From positions 579,301-643,300 of the forward strand of contig JAOWBW010000379.1 in the NCBI GenBank assembly GCA_026119855.1: 64,000 nucleotides of DNA, written 5' to 3'. The notes below the pieces were generated by a model. It was not told the origin of the DNA. It saw only the letters and a list, made by a program, of their open reading frames with translations, and made no database searches. How positions within the stretch are numbered: position 1 is the first letter of the stretch; the number at the start of each line of letters is the position of its first letter. The position numbers and the translations under genes were made by a program. Of this stretch, positions 34,168 through 43,506 are shown piece after piece. This DNA comes from Campanula takesimana (lineage: Eukaryota; Streptophyta; Magnoliopsida; Asterales; Campanulaceae).

Positions 34168-36486
34168 GATACCAAACACTTCTTACCTGGTCTTCTAATA
34201 GACCTTGAAGATTTAAAAGAGGATGCTATTGGCAGAAATCTCATCAAGAGATTCGAGAAGACAGGGATTCTACCATTCTTTACCTTTGACCAAGACTTTC
34301 ATGCACCAGCTTTGGTCGATCAGTTCTTTGCGACCGCTACTGAAGAGACCGGTCGCTCCAAGCACGGCAAAATAGTGAAGTTTATTCATGCTGAAATTGA
34401 AGGTCATGAGATGACCTTAGATGTGATTAATATTGGTGAGGTGTTGGGAATCAAAAAGCAGTCTGGTGTTGTTTATGCCACGACCGTGGCTGATGATGAA
34501 TTGAAGGCTCTTGCAAAGCGCTTGGTTGGTCATACTCATGTCACCAAAGTTCCTCGTAAGGAATTTGATGAGGTCATGTACCATATCGATCACCTTGTTG
34601 GACACTCTATTTATTGCAAGACAGGTAACCAGGCAAACTTCAATTCCTCCCAGTGGACTTTGTCTGCAGCAATTTATTTATGTAAAGACATAGACTGGTG
34701 TCAGGTCATCTATGATGCCCTGAAAGAAAACATCATTGCTTACAATAAAGCAAAGGACAAGGGCACTATCAAGTACCGCACTCACAGCAGATTCATCACC
34801 TTTCTCATGACTCACATTAAGGAAATTCGCAAAATCATGTCGAAGAATCGCGAACTTCTGCTTTCCATTTCCAAGAGCAAGCTCTTTACCATCTCTACCA
34901 TGAAAACCACTTTCCGTTCTCGATTTGGAAATCGTCTTTATAAGGTCTATCTTGCTAAGGATCCTCATGAGCCGTATGAGTCTCCTTCCAAACACAGACC
35001 CTCTCTGCCGACCGCTAGTGATGATGACTACGATGAAGAAGAGTATCTCCCTGCCGCCCCAGTCAAAGGAAAAGGCAAGGGTATTGCTGTTGAGCCTACC
35101 GCAAAGAAATCATCAGTTGCCGTCGGTATTAAATTCAAGGAACCGACCGCCAAGTCTACTTACTCCACTTCCCCTCCTCGCAAGTCGACCTCATCATTAA
35201 AGTCACTTGCCGCACCATCTCTCAAACCCTCAAAGACTCCTTCGACCACAATTGTTCAGGGGGAGAAAAAGAGAATTCACTCCCTCAGTCCGGTCAAGGT
35301 TGTCAAGAAAGCAAAGGTTGCTGCATCTCCAGTCTTTACTCCAACTGGGTCTCCTCCTCTTACCACTGCAGATGTAGTTAATGTTGCTCCTACATTGAAA
35401 AAGGTTGCACGACAAGTTTACTCCCTCAGGGATGAATCAAACAGTGAAAAGAATGATGATGAGAAGTCAAGTAGTTCTGATAGTGAAGCTGATGGCAATG
35501 ATGACGATGATAATGATGGTGGTGAAGACAAGCAAGTGGATGATGTTGGTATCAAACAAGGAGATAGTGATGACAAAGATAAGGATGTGAATGTTGATAG
35601 CCCAACTTTCGACCGCCCTGATGTTGCAGCTCAAGTAGTTACCACGGTTGACGATACCGACCGCACTGTCGACCGCACCCCTGTTGTCTCTCCTACCCAC
35701 TCTCATATTCCAACTCCTCCCTCTCCGGTCCAGAACGATGACATTCCGGCGACCGCAGGACAGGTTACCGCCCTACTGACCGCAGTTCAATCCTTGACTA
35801 AACTTCAATCTGAAAACCAATCTGCCATTGCTCAGTTGACCGCAGAAGTAATTGATCTTAAGTCCACTCAGGCTGATTTGAAGCTAGAGCTCTGCTCTCT
35901 TCCCTCCAAAATGATTGACACCATTAAGGGGGAGACAGTAGCTATAACAAAGACGGTGAAAGACATTGTTTGTGGAAATACAAGCTCAAGTTCTGCTGCC
36001 ATTCATCCTGCCGCACAAACTCCTCCGACCGTTTCAACTTCGACCGCACTTTCCACTGATTTCTTGGTTACTCCTCGATTTTTAAAGGAGGCGCTGACTA
36101 TTCAAACCAATTCCCTTAACCATGGGCTCTCTCGTGAAATCTTGGATGCATCCATTGAAGTCCACAAACAATTGGATTTTGTTAAAAACGACCTGACTCT
36201 TGAACTGAAGAAAATCAAATTCAGTTTGGAAAACAGTGTGGATGTTGCAATCAAGGCCTCTCTTGAAGCTCTAACTAAAAATCAAGCGAAAAAGCTTGAA
36301 GCAATCAAGGTTGCATATGCTACTCTCAAAACACCACTTGAGTATCAAGGAACCAGAATTGAGGAACTGACTAACACTGTTGTTGGTTCTTTCCAAGTTG
36401 TTGAAAAGAAATTGGAGACATTAGAAGAATCTGTTCAGAAGTCAGTTGGGAGCGCAGTTACTGAAGGATCCGTTCACAGTTACTGA
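34168..36486 (+). CDS. SIRE-like accessory (envelope-like position) protein, exon 2
   Basis: About 770 residues follow the predicted splice. The N-terminal 250 residues look folded (LIDLEDLKEDAIGRNLIKRF, GHEMTLDVINIGEVLGI). From memory they resemble the plant 'putative transposon protein' domain; this is unverified. Then come a lysine/proline-rich stretch with an NLS-like VKVVKKAKVAAS, a very acidic stretch (SDSEADGNDDDDNDGGEDK) and two long coiled-coil-like regions (about 35780-35960 and 36090-36460). I see no signal peptide or membrane helix, so a nuclear protein fits better than an envelope. The end is truncated: a 22-bp tandem duplication (36455-36498) shifts the frame and creates a stop. 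The older C-terminus remains open to 36669. Confidence 0.7.
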   Translation, partial: DTKHFLPGLLIDLEDLKEDAIGRNLIKRFEKTGILPFFTFDQDFHAPALVDQFFATATEETGRSKHGKIVKFIHAEIEGHEMTLDVINIGEVLGIKKQSGVVYATTVADDELKALAKRLVGHTHVTKVPRKEFDEVMYHIDHLVGHSIYCKTGNQANFNSSQWTLSAAIYLCKDIDWCQVIYDALKENIIAYNKAKDKGTIKYRTHSRFITFLMTHIKEIRKIMSKNRELLLSISKSKLFTISTMKTTFRSRFGNRLYKVYLAKDPHEPYESPSKHRPSLPTASDDDYDEEEYLPAAPVKGKGKGIAVEPTAKKSSVAVGIKFKEPTAKSTYSTSPPRKSTSSLKSLAAPSLKPSKTPSTTIVQGEKKRIHSLSPVKVVKKAKVAASPVFTPTGSPPLTTADVVNVAPTLKKVARQVYSLRDESNSEKNDDEKSSSSDSEADGNDDDDNDGGEDKQVDDVGIKQGDSDDKDKDVNVDSPTFDRPDVAAQVVTTVDDTDRTVDRTPVVSPTHSHIPTPPSPVQNDDIPATAGQVTALLTAVQSLTKLQSENQSAIAQLTAEVIDLKSTQADLKLELCSLPSKMIDTIKGETVAITKTVKDIVCGNTSSSSAAIHPAAQTPPTVSTSTALSTDFLVTPRFLKEALTIQTNSLNHGLSREILDASIEVHKQLDFVKNDLTLELKKIKFSLENSVDVAIKASLEALTKNQAKKLEAIKVAYATLKTPLEYQGTRIEELTNTVVGSFQVVEKKLETLEESVQKSVGSAVTEGSVHSY

Positions 36487-36498
36487 AGGATCCGTTCA
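36455..36498 (+). repeat. 22-bp tandem duplication truncating the accessory ORF
   Basis: CAGTTACTGAAGGATCCGTT plus CA occurs at 36455 and again at 36477. A 22-bp gain shifts the frame by one base and produces TGA at 36484. The downstream frame (to 36670, ending EVKIPGLDM) continues the ancestral protein. Confidence 0.85.
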
Positions 36499-36670
36499 AG
36501 TTGCTGATGCTGGTCATGGAAATGTTCATTCACAGGCTGAAAATGATGAAGGCAACAGTATTGATTTCCCGACCGTGAATATCTTTGACTACATGCTTGC
36601 CAATGCATTCACTTGCCCTATCATTCCAGAATTTGAGGACGAAGTGAAGATTCCTGGATTGGATATGTGA

Positions 36671-37126
36671 GCTGACCGCTCTCCTGACCACATGCCCGAC
36701 CGCATCTTTTGATGACCGCATGATTATTTCTCTACTGTTGTTTTATTTTGATAGCCTGGATGCCTTGAAACAATTTTATTTCTGTTTAACTGTTATTTGG
36801 GTTTGTAAAACAACTATTATTCTCTCTTTTGTTTGTACTCTTATTCGTCATCGCTTTAATGATTCAGAGTACCTGTTATGTTTGTGTTTGATGCTATTCA
36901 TATCCCTCACTTATTTTATCTTTTTGATTTGCATCAAAATTATTTCTATTTCCTAGGTTTAGAATTTATTTTATTTTTTTTAGGAATATAGAAATCTATA
37001 ACATTGACTTACTGTGTGTGCATTGACTTGGGGCATGAACTTAATAAAATTAATTTCTTGAAACATGTTATTACCAAGTACAATGAATTTAGTCTTTGTT
37101 ATAGTAGGTAATGGTCTCAATCAAAT
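36671..37126 (+). other. 3' untranslated region of the SIRE-like element
   Basis: AT-rich non-coding sequence after the ancestral stop of the accessory gene. GACCGC motifs occur at its start (36673-36720). No other feature is seen. Confidence 0.7.
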
Positions 37127-37136
37127 AAGGGGAGAT
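37127..37136 (+). other. Polypurine tract of the SIRE-like element
   Basis: AAGGGGAGAT immediately before the 3' LTR. Confidence 0.9.
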
Positions 37137-38602
37137 TGTTGGGTATGAAAATTATAAACCACTCCTATTACCTAGATTTGATTGATCCCATAACCTTATT
37201 TTACTTTTTGTGGACTTTAGGCTTAATTGTAAGAAGTTTAAAAATTCATTAGTTAAGTCCATTTTAGTTTAGCTAGGCTTAGAAGATCAGCCCCTCAAAT
37301 TTTGAAGAAATGCTGCTGCTGAAAGACTTCTGCGAAATTGGCCAAGTTTGCCAACCTCACCTAGGCGACCGCACTAGTGACCGCATACCTTGGCGACCGC
37401 AAATCCAAGTAAAGACAAACTTGATTTGAACGTTGCAAATTCAAATTTGAATTTGGTCGTACAAGATAGTACAGCTGGACCACTAACTTCTGCAACTAGA
37501 GGACAAAGATATGAGCTCCAATCAGAATGCTCCAGCTCATCATCTTCCAACAGCTATTTCTCAACCCAAGGCTATAAATAGACCTTGAACTCTTCATTGA
37601 AGAAGTGCTGAGATTCAAAGAGAGAAATTGCTGTCGAAATACTTGGTGATTGAAGATCATACTCAAGATTTCCAGAATCATTTGAATCTTCAAGCATTCG
37701 TCTTCAAATCTTCAAAGATCCCCAGCAAGCCTTCAAGAACATCAAATCTCAAGCCCAGCAACACTTAAAGATTCATTAGGCTTTCAATCATTTAGATTAT
37801 ATATAGCTCTTGATTCTTTACACACACACACCCCGATGGATCAATCATATAGATTGCATCATTAGGGATACACCGGTCTAAGTCTAGGATTTGTTCTTCA
37901 TAGAAAGTAGGAATTAATTCAAATCTTCATCTTTGTAATTTGTACTCAAGAGAATTAATATATCCTCCATTCAAAATCCAAGACTGACCATCTTGGTAAA
38001 GGACGTAGATCTTTTAACAGATCGAACCTTTCCAAATCATTGTGTCATTTACATTCTAAAATTTACTTTCTGCAATTGTTCTTATTGTTCATATTGACTT
38101 TGTTTCTCGTTTAGTGTTTTGATCTTTCCAGTTAATCAAACGATTGTGAATTGTGTTTGTTGCTTGCCTATTGCCTAAGTTACTACTTCTGACTACTTAT
38201 CTTTTGCCAAAAATCACTGACACAAAACTTCATTTTCAACCTACCTCGTCAGTAACCTTTGCCGACCGCACATAGCTGACCGCAAGGTTACCTTGCCGCA
38301 TTGCTTACCGCAAATTGAACCTTTCAAATCTCCATCTTTGCCGACCGCAATATTGCCGACCGCAATATTTCTGACCGCACTATTTGCTTACCTAGCAGTT
38401 TTTAACTTCAAAACCAACTCTATTTCGTTTTATCGAAAACTTCCGCTGTGCATTTTACTTTGAACTAGTGGTTTTTACTTGACCACAAAATTCAAGAGTA
38501 AGCATAAGGTTGAATTTTGAAAAAGGGTTGATAATTTTAAAAAGGCTATTCACCCCCCCCTCTAGCCTCTTTCATACCCTTGTTGTGTCTTTGGGACCAA
38601 CA
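37137..38602 (+). repeat. SIRE-like 3' LTR
   Basis: TGTTGGGTATG...GGGACCAACA, 1466 bp, nearly identical to 25488-26978. It contains the same TATA box and motif clusters, with one fewer U3 unit. Confidence 0.95.
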
Positions 38603-38607
38603 CGGTT

Positions 38608-39328
38608 ACAGATTTCTGGCCAGGATTCTCTCCCTTGCTCAATTTACAGGATTTTGCCCGGGAAAGATTTCTTGGTGACTGAGTTTTGGCACCAAAAACA
38701 TCTCTCTTTCACCTATAAAACCCCCCCTTTACCTCCATTTTCAAAGGACCTTGGGCTCTCAATCTTACATTCTCAATAAGACACTAAAATTTCACACTTA
38801 CAAAGCATTTCCAAAGTATTTCTCCAAAGAATTCATCAAGAAGTGTTTGAAATCTCTTGAAGTCTAGGTAAAGTTATTTCTTTCCTCTTCTTAACTTCAT
38901 CTCTTTTCTCTTTCTTTTTGTTTTATCAAAGTGCAATCACCCAAATCATTTTGGGACATGACTCTAATGATCACCTCATCTCATTGAGGTCGGTTAAAGA
39001 GTTATCTCCTACATTCCAAACTCTATTTTAAAACCCCTTTTTATGATTTAAAGAAGAATAAGAAGAACGTTTATCATTCATGTAGATTTTGATTAAGCAA
39101 GACCAACTTTAGTTGGGCGAGATGGGTGTTTCGGTACTTCCCATCTCGTAACCTAACCCCCGAACCTCAACACAAAGAATCTTTATTTTCGTAATCACAC
39201 TTAGGCTATTATCAATAGGTTTTTCTTATGTTCCTTAAAACATAGGTGGCGACTCTAAAAACAAGTTAGACATCCTAGGATAATTCACGCGCTCTAGCCA
39301 AGCCGTGGTTCCCCCGGGGTATCTACAG
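38608..39328 (+). repeat. Ogre-like 5' LTR, right part
   Basis: This continues the LTR interrupted at 25487 and matches 47106-47826. A TATA box (TATAAAA) lies at 38714-38720. It ends GGTATCTACA. Confidence 0.95.
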
Positions 39329-39348
39329 TGGCTACTCTGCTGGGGACG
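39329..39348 (+). other. Primer binding site, Ogre type
   Basis: GTGGCTACTCTGCTGGGGAC follows the LTR. It corresponds to the TGGCGACTCTGCTGGGGA site of Ogre elements (tRNA-Arg, from family knowledge) with one change in the core. Confidence 0.75.
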
Positions 39349-40647
39349 TTTGAGGGTTAAACTTGCATTCTAATCAAAATATACATCTTTTCTGGGCATT
39401 CTGACTCCTGATGGGGGAGGCGCGCGCTTCTGGCCTCTTCAGCCTAAGGCGCGCGCATCCCGCATCAAGGACCAGAATCGCCCGCTTCTTTATGTTCTTC
39501 ATCTTCTTCTTCTGCTATTCTCCACTAATCATTTCTGCAGGGGTTACAATATGCACATAGGACCAGGGCAATCCCCTGAGTCCAAAATCTGACAGGTGTG
39601 CCCAGAAGCGCGTGCCTCCCAATAGCATCGTGCCATGCGCGCGCGTCTCGTATCAACACTCAGAGGCGCACGCTTATGGGTTGGTTCCCAGAACATAACA
39701 GGTTTCAGTGACTGAGCAGAACAGTGGGGTGTGGGCACAGTTGCCTGCATCAGAACAGAATTGAACCCTCGGACTGTTTATTTTTATGTTTTATTTACCG
39801 GTCACACGGGTGATTCGGGAGTTGTAATTTATGTGCTTATGTGTTTTTTTATCTTTCTTTTCAAAAAAAAAAAAAAAAAATTTGTCACGTGATAGACCTC
39901 ACACTACGTGCACATTACTCCTATGAACTGCTCACTATCGAGTCGCACAAGTCCAACCCCAAACCCGTCGAGGCCCGTCCTAGAAAGTTTCAAGCTCCAC
40001 TCGACCTTGGCTCTTTCGAAGCGGTAAACCTCAGCCCGTGGCGTAGTTCATGACTACATGCCGGGGGTGACCTTTGAGCCTCATATTCAAGCCGAGCACA
40101 AACCACACAATTCTAGTTAGGGTCTAACACTCCGTGACTCAAGTCGGTTTCCATGTACCGAGATTTCCCTAAACTAATGTCTTCAAATCATACATGCCAA
40201 CTTGTTGAAACGGACGCAATAAAAATCCGTCCCCAAAAGTGGTTATTTTGGACGAAAATAAAAATCCATCCCCGCATGTATGCTTTACTACATTAATTTA
40301 GTTTAATCCCGACACATGTAGGATTCACAAACGTGATGGAATCCGATGAGTATATGCGACTGCGAGATGGTCTATATCCTAGTGTGACGATTCCATTATT
40401 TTCTTAGAAACCCCAAAAGGGACCCGCTCCCTCCGACTTATATATAAAAAAAAGAGTCTTTTCTTATGTGGTTCGAGTCGTGTGCCCAACTGTGTGTTCT
40501 AAGTCTCTTCGTGGACCGCAAGTGTTACTCAAGACTGACAAGGGCCTCTTCTGCAATATAGGTTCAATTTGTACTTATAGAGTCTACCAGGATTTGGAAA
40601 ATCGGTTAGTCCGTGAAGAGATCACTCCAACAGCTCCTACATCAACA
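39349..40647 (+). other. Ogre-like 5' leader
   Basis: About 1.3 kb between PBS and gag, without a convincing ORF. It holds a GC-rich motif cluster (39419-39680), an A18 run near 39863 and a TATATATAAA string near 40440. The reading frame of gag is open upstream to 40468, but the sequence there does not look like Gag. Confidence 0.6.
39419..39680 (+). promoter_or_regulatory. GCGCGC motif cluster in the Ogre-like leader
   Basis: GGCGCGCGCTTCTGG, AGGCGCGCGCATCCCGC, AGAAGCGCGTGCCTCCC, ATGCGCGCGCGTCTCG and AGAGGCGCACGCTTATGG: the same unit as in the LTR, repeated downstream of the transcription start. Confidence 0.55.
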
Positions 40648-43479
40648 ATGGCCGGCGGCTCCAGCACCAACAATACCATGACTCTCGAGCAACTCGCAAC
40701 CATGCTCCAATTCCTCCAAGAGCAAGTCTCCACCCTTAATAAGGAGGCACAAAGCAAAGACGACATTTGGCAATCCCACCTCGACAGCCAAAGGGAGGCC
40801 CACGAGGCCGAGATGGAGCTAATGAAAGAAAAGCTCACTAATCTTGCCAAGGGGAAGAGCAAAAATGACGATGATGAATCCGAATGGACCGAAGGTTTGT
40901 TCAAAAGTCCTTATGTCAACACCCGCACCAAGAAAGTGGGAGAGCCAGGTTCCGAGAACAATGAGCCCAAAATGGTGGATTCTATCATGGCCTACATCGA
41001 CCAAAAATTCAATGGGCTCAACATGGGGAAAGGCTCCGACACAAGCCTTTATCAATCATCTATCCTCATGAGTACTATGGCCGCTTTTCCTGATAAGTTC
41101 AAGATGCCCGACATAAGCAAATTCAAGGGCAACTCTTGTCCTATGGCTCACATTGAGACTTATATTTGGGCAATGGTTCCGAAGAAGGTCTCCCCCAAGG
41201 TGATGGCTCAATGCTTTCCTCTCACTCTCGAGGGGGCGGCAAAAGATTGGTATGCTACTCTCCCGCTCACTGTCCGTCTTGATTGGGACTCCGCCATGCT
41301 TGCCTTCAAGAACCAATACCAAGGCAACACCACTCACCGGCCCACAAGGAAAGAGCTAGAGAACACTACTCAACGAGACCACGAGTCCTTCATCGACTTC
41401 ACAAGGAGATGGAATGATAAACTCTCCGAGATTGTGGAAAGGCCAAATACCAAGGAGCAAATGGATATCTTTCTCAAATGTCTCAAAATTGATCTCCGCA
41501 CCCACCTAAGTGGGGCTTGCTATGCGGATTTCTCCCAAATGTATGAGGCGGGGGTCCGAATGGACGAGTTGCTCAAGGAAGTCAAGAAAAGTGCTCCTAG
41601 CTACCGCTACAAGGCCGCTTCCAACTCCACAAAAGAGGCCTCGGTCAACGCCGTCACTATCGACAAGGGGAATTATAAAAAGGTTCCTCCACCCCAAGGG
41701 AAGAAGTCTCGAAATGACCGTGTCTACACGCCTCTCCAAGGCATGACTCAAACCGAAGCTTTCGAAGTCCTCAAAGCAAAGGGTCAAGTCACACCCATAC
41801 AAGGGTACCAACCCAAGACGGTCAACCCCAATCATGCTCACCACAAATATTGTGGCTACCACCAATATAGTGGCCACACCACCGAGGAATGCTTCGTTCT
41901 CCGCAATGTCATTCAAGATCTCATAGACAAGAAAGAATTTGTAGTGACTAATGGCGAACATGTCAATGTAATAGAGATAGGAGAACTCGAGGGGACCACC
42001 CATTCAATCCCAATTGTGAATGGGGGCCCCAATGTTATAAATAAACTTGACAATTCTTGTTATGTTGTGACTTACGATGAGGTAATGAGGGAAGTACTAG
42101 AGAGTAGGAAAAAGAAGCAAGATGGGAACGTCAACATGCTAACTCGATCCGGTCGAGTCATAGCAAGCAACCCTTCCACTTCCGCACCAAGCTCCTCTTC
42201 TCAAAGGCCGCAAGCTCGCGACACTCCCGAAGATCCTCTACTTGTCCAACTCAAGAAAACTCAAGCCAACATCTCTATTTGGGACCTCATCGAATCCTCA
42301 AAGAAACACCGAGATCTTGTCATCCGCAATCTCGATGATACATCAATTTCTCCCGATACTACTCCCGAGGACCTCACGGCAATGATCGGTCACATTCATT
42401 TTGGCAACGTCATCACCTTTGCCGATATGGACCTTCCACCATTTGGTTCCGACCACAACGAGGCTATTTACCTCAAGGTACAAGCAAGGGGGAGGCCCAT
42501 CTCAAGAGTCTTAGTGGACGGTGGTTCCGCACTCAACCTCATGCCTGGCAGAATCATGGGCATACTGGGGCTTAAGGATTCCGATTTGAAGCCTTCTACT
42601 CAAGTAATCCGAGGTTATGACAGCACCGCCCGTACAGTCATGGGCATGATCGAAATAGACATTGAGTTTGGGAACATGGTCATGTCCATTCCATTCCAAG
42701 TGCTTGACATCCCGGCCTCGTTCAACTTGCTTTTGGGTCGACCATGGATTCACAGTTCTAATGCCGTCCCGTCAACTCTCCATCAATGTGTCAAGATCCG
42801 AAATGGTGATGAAATAGTGACCGTCATGGCCGAAAACGTCACTATCCACAGAAAAGGTGAGCCCGTCCACCAAGTTCAGCATGGTTTACCAGACTCCACT
42901 CTCTCCGGCGTCTCAATCAACGCCATTGACAAAGAAGGGGGAAATGGATTATGGACCCCCAGCAATCACAAAGTCCTCCGCATGATGAGGAATATGGACT
43001 ACTTCCCTGGTTTAGGCCTAGGGAAATATCAACAAGGAATCCTACATCCTGTGCGAGTCCCATTTGTCAAAAACACATTCGGTTTGGGGTATGAGCCTTC
43101 CAGAGAAGACTTGAAACAAGAGCAAGCGATCAAGAATGAAAAGGCCCGAGCTCGTAAAGAAAGCCGTCATTATGAGGTCCCTAATCTAAGGCCTTACCAC
43201 AAGACATTGAATGGCTATTTTGTCCGCCAAGGGGAAGATGTTCCATACATGATCTTTCCCGAGCCATGGGTTAACAATAAGGGTGTCAAAAAGCCCGGTC
43301 TCGAAATCTTCTCCGATTGTGAGATCCAGAAATCCGAAAGGGAACCAACTCCCATGTCGCCCCATGAATGGTGGGGAAGGAAGGTGACTATAGAGTCCGA
43401 GACAGAAATCATCGTGGGGGAAGAACTGACAGATTTAGCCTCCATGTTCGAAGAGCTTGCCATAATGAATGAATGCTAA
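40648..43479 (+). CDS. Ogre/Tat-like Gag-protease polyprotein
   Basis: Open for 943 codons from the preferred start at 40648 (MAGGSSTNNTMTLEQLA). The capsid region reads GAAKDWYATLPL and FKNQYQGNTTHRPTRKEL. A zinc-knuckle-like YCGYHQYSGHTTEEC occurs near 41850. The protease is near 42500, with VLVDGGSALNLMP (DGG, where Tat elements vary at the second position) and LLLGRPWIHS. A G-patch-like MRNMDYFPGLGLGKYQQG follows near 43000; this module is known in Tat-group polyproteins. The ORF ends with TAA at 43477, and RT follows in the same frame. This is the best-preserved coding region of the element. Confidence 0.9.
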   Translation: MAGGSSTNNTMTLEQLATMLQFLQEQVSTLNKEAQSKDDIWQSHLDSQREAHEAEMELMKEKLTNLAKGKSKNDDDESEWTEGLFKSPYVNTRTKKVGEPGSENNEPKMVDSIMAYIDQKFNGLNMGKGSDTSLYQSSILMSTMAAFPDKFKMPDISKFKGNSCPMAHIETYIWAMVPKKVSPKVMAQCFPLTLEGAAKDWYATLPLTVRLDWDSAMLAFKNQYQGNTTHRPTRKELENTTQRDHESFIDFTRRWNDKLSEIVERPNTKEQMDIFLKCLKIDLRTHLSGACYADFSQMYEAGVRMDELLKEVKKSAPSYRYKAASNSTKEASVNAVTIDKGNYKKVPPPQGKKSRNDRVYTPLQGMTQTEAFEVLKAKGQVTPIQGYQPKTVNPNHAHHKYCGYHQYSGHTTEECFVLRNVIQDLIDKKEFVVTNGEHVNVIEIGELEGTTHSIPIVNGGPNVINKLDNSCYVVTYDEVMREVLESRKKKQDGNVNMLTRSGRVIASNPSTSAPSSSSQRPQARDTPEDPLLVQLKKTQANISIWDLIESSKKHRDLVIRNLDDTSISPDTTPEDLTAMIGHIHFGNVITFADMDLPPFGSDHNEAIYLKVQARGRPISRVLVDGGSALNLMPGRIMGILGLKDSDLKPSTQVIRGYDSTARTVMGMIEIDIEFGNMVMSIPFQVLDIPASFNLLLGRPWIHSSNAVPSTLHQCVKIRNGDEIVTVMAENVTIHRKGEPVHQVQHGLPDSTLSGVSINAIDKEGGNGLWTPSNHKVLRMMRNMDYFPGLGLGKYQQGILHPVRVPFVKNTFGLGYEPSREDLKQEQAIKNEKARARKESRHYEVPNLRPYHKTLNGYFVRQGEDVPYMIFPEPWVNNKGVKKPGLEIFSDCEIQKSEREPTPMSPHEWWGRKVTIESETEIIVGEELTDLASMFEELAIMNEC

Positions 43480-43506
43480 GTCAATGCCATCCATGACACC
43501 GTCATC

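Larger units (their letters stand above)
25488..38602 (+). mobile_element. SIRE-like Ty1/copia element, complete structure
   Basis: 13,115 bp, flanked by the perfect 5-bp target duplication CGGTT (25483-25487 and 38603-38607). The uninterrupted site is visible in the 3' LTR of the host Ogre-like element (GTGTCGGTTACAG). It has two LTRs, an initiator tRNA-Met PBS, gag, pol, a long 3' region with a two-exon accessory gene, and a polypurine tract. The LTRs differ by about 19 substitutions and three indels by eye (roughly 1.3%), so insertion was more recent than that of the host element. Confidence 0.95.

Noticed and set aside
34168..36486. Viral-type envelope glycoprotein
   Set aside because: The position after pol is that of the SIRE 'envelope-like' ORF, but I see no signal peptide, membrane helix or cleavage site; nuclear-type features dominate.
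40468..40647. Upstream start for the Ogre-like Gag
   Set aside because: The frame is open, but the residues do not resemble Gag; the ATG at 40648 has a better context and a Gag-like start.
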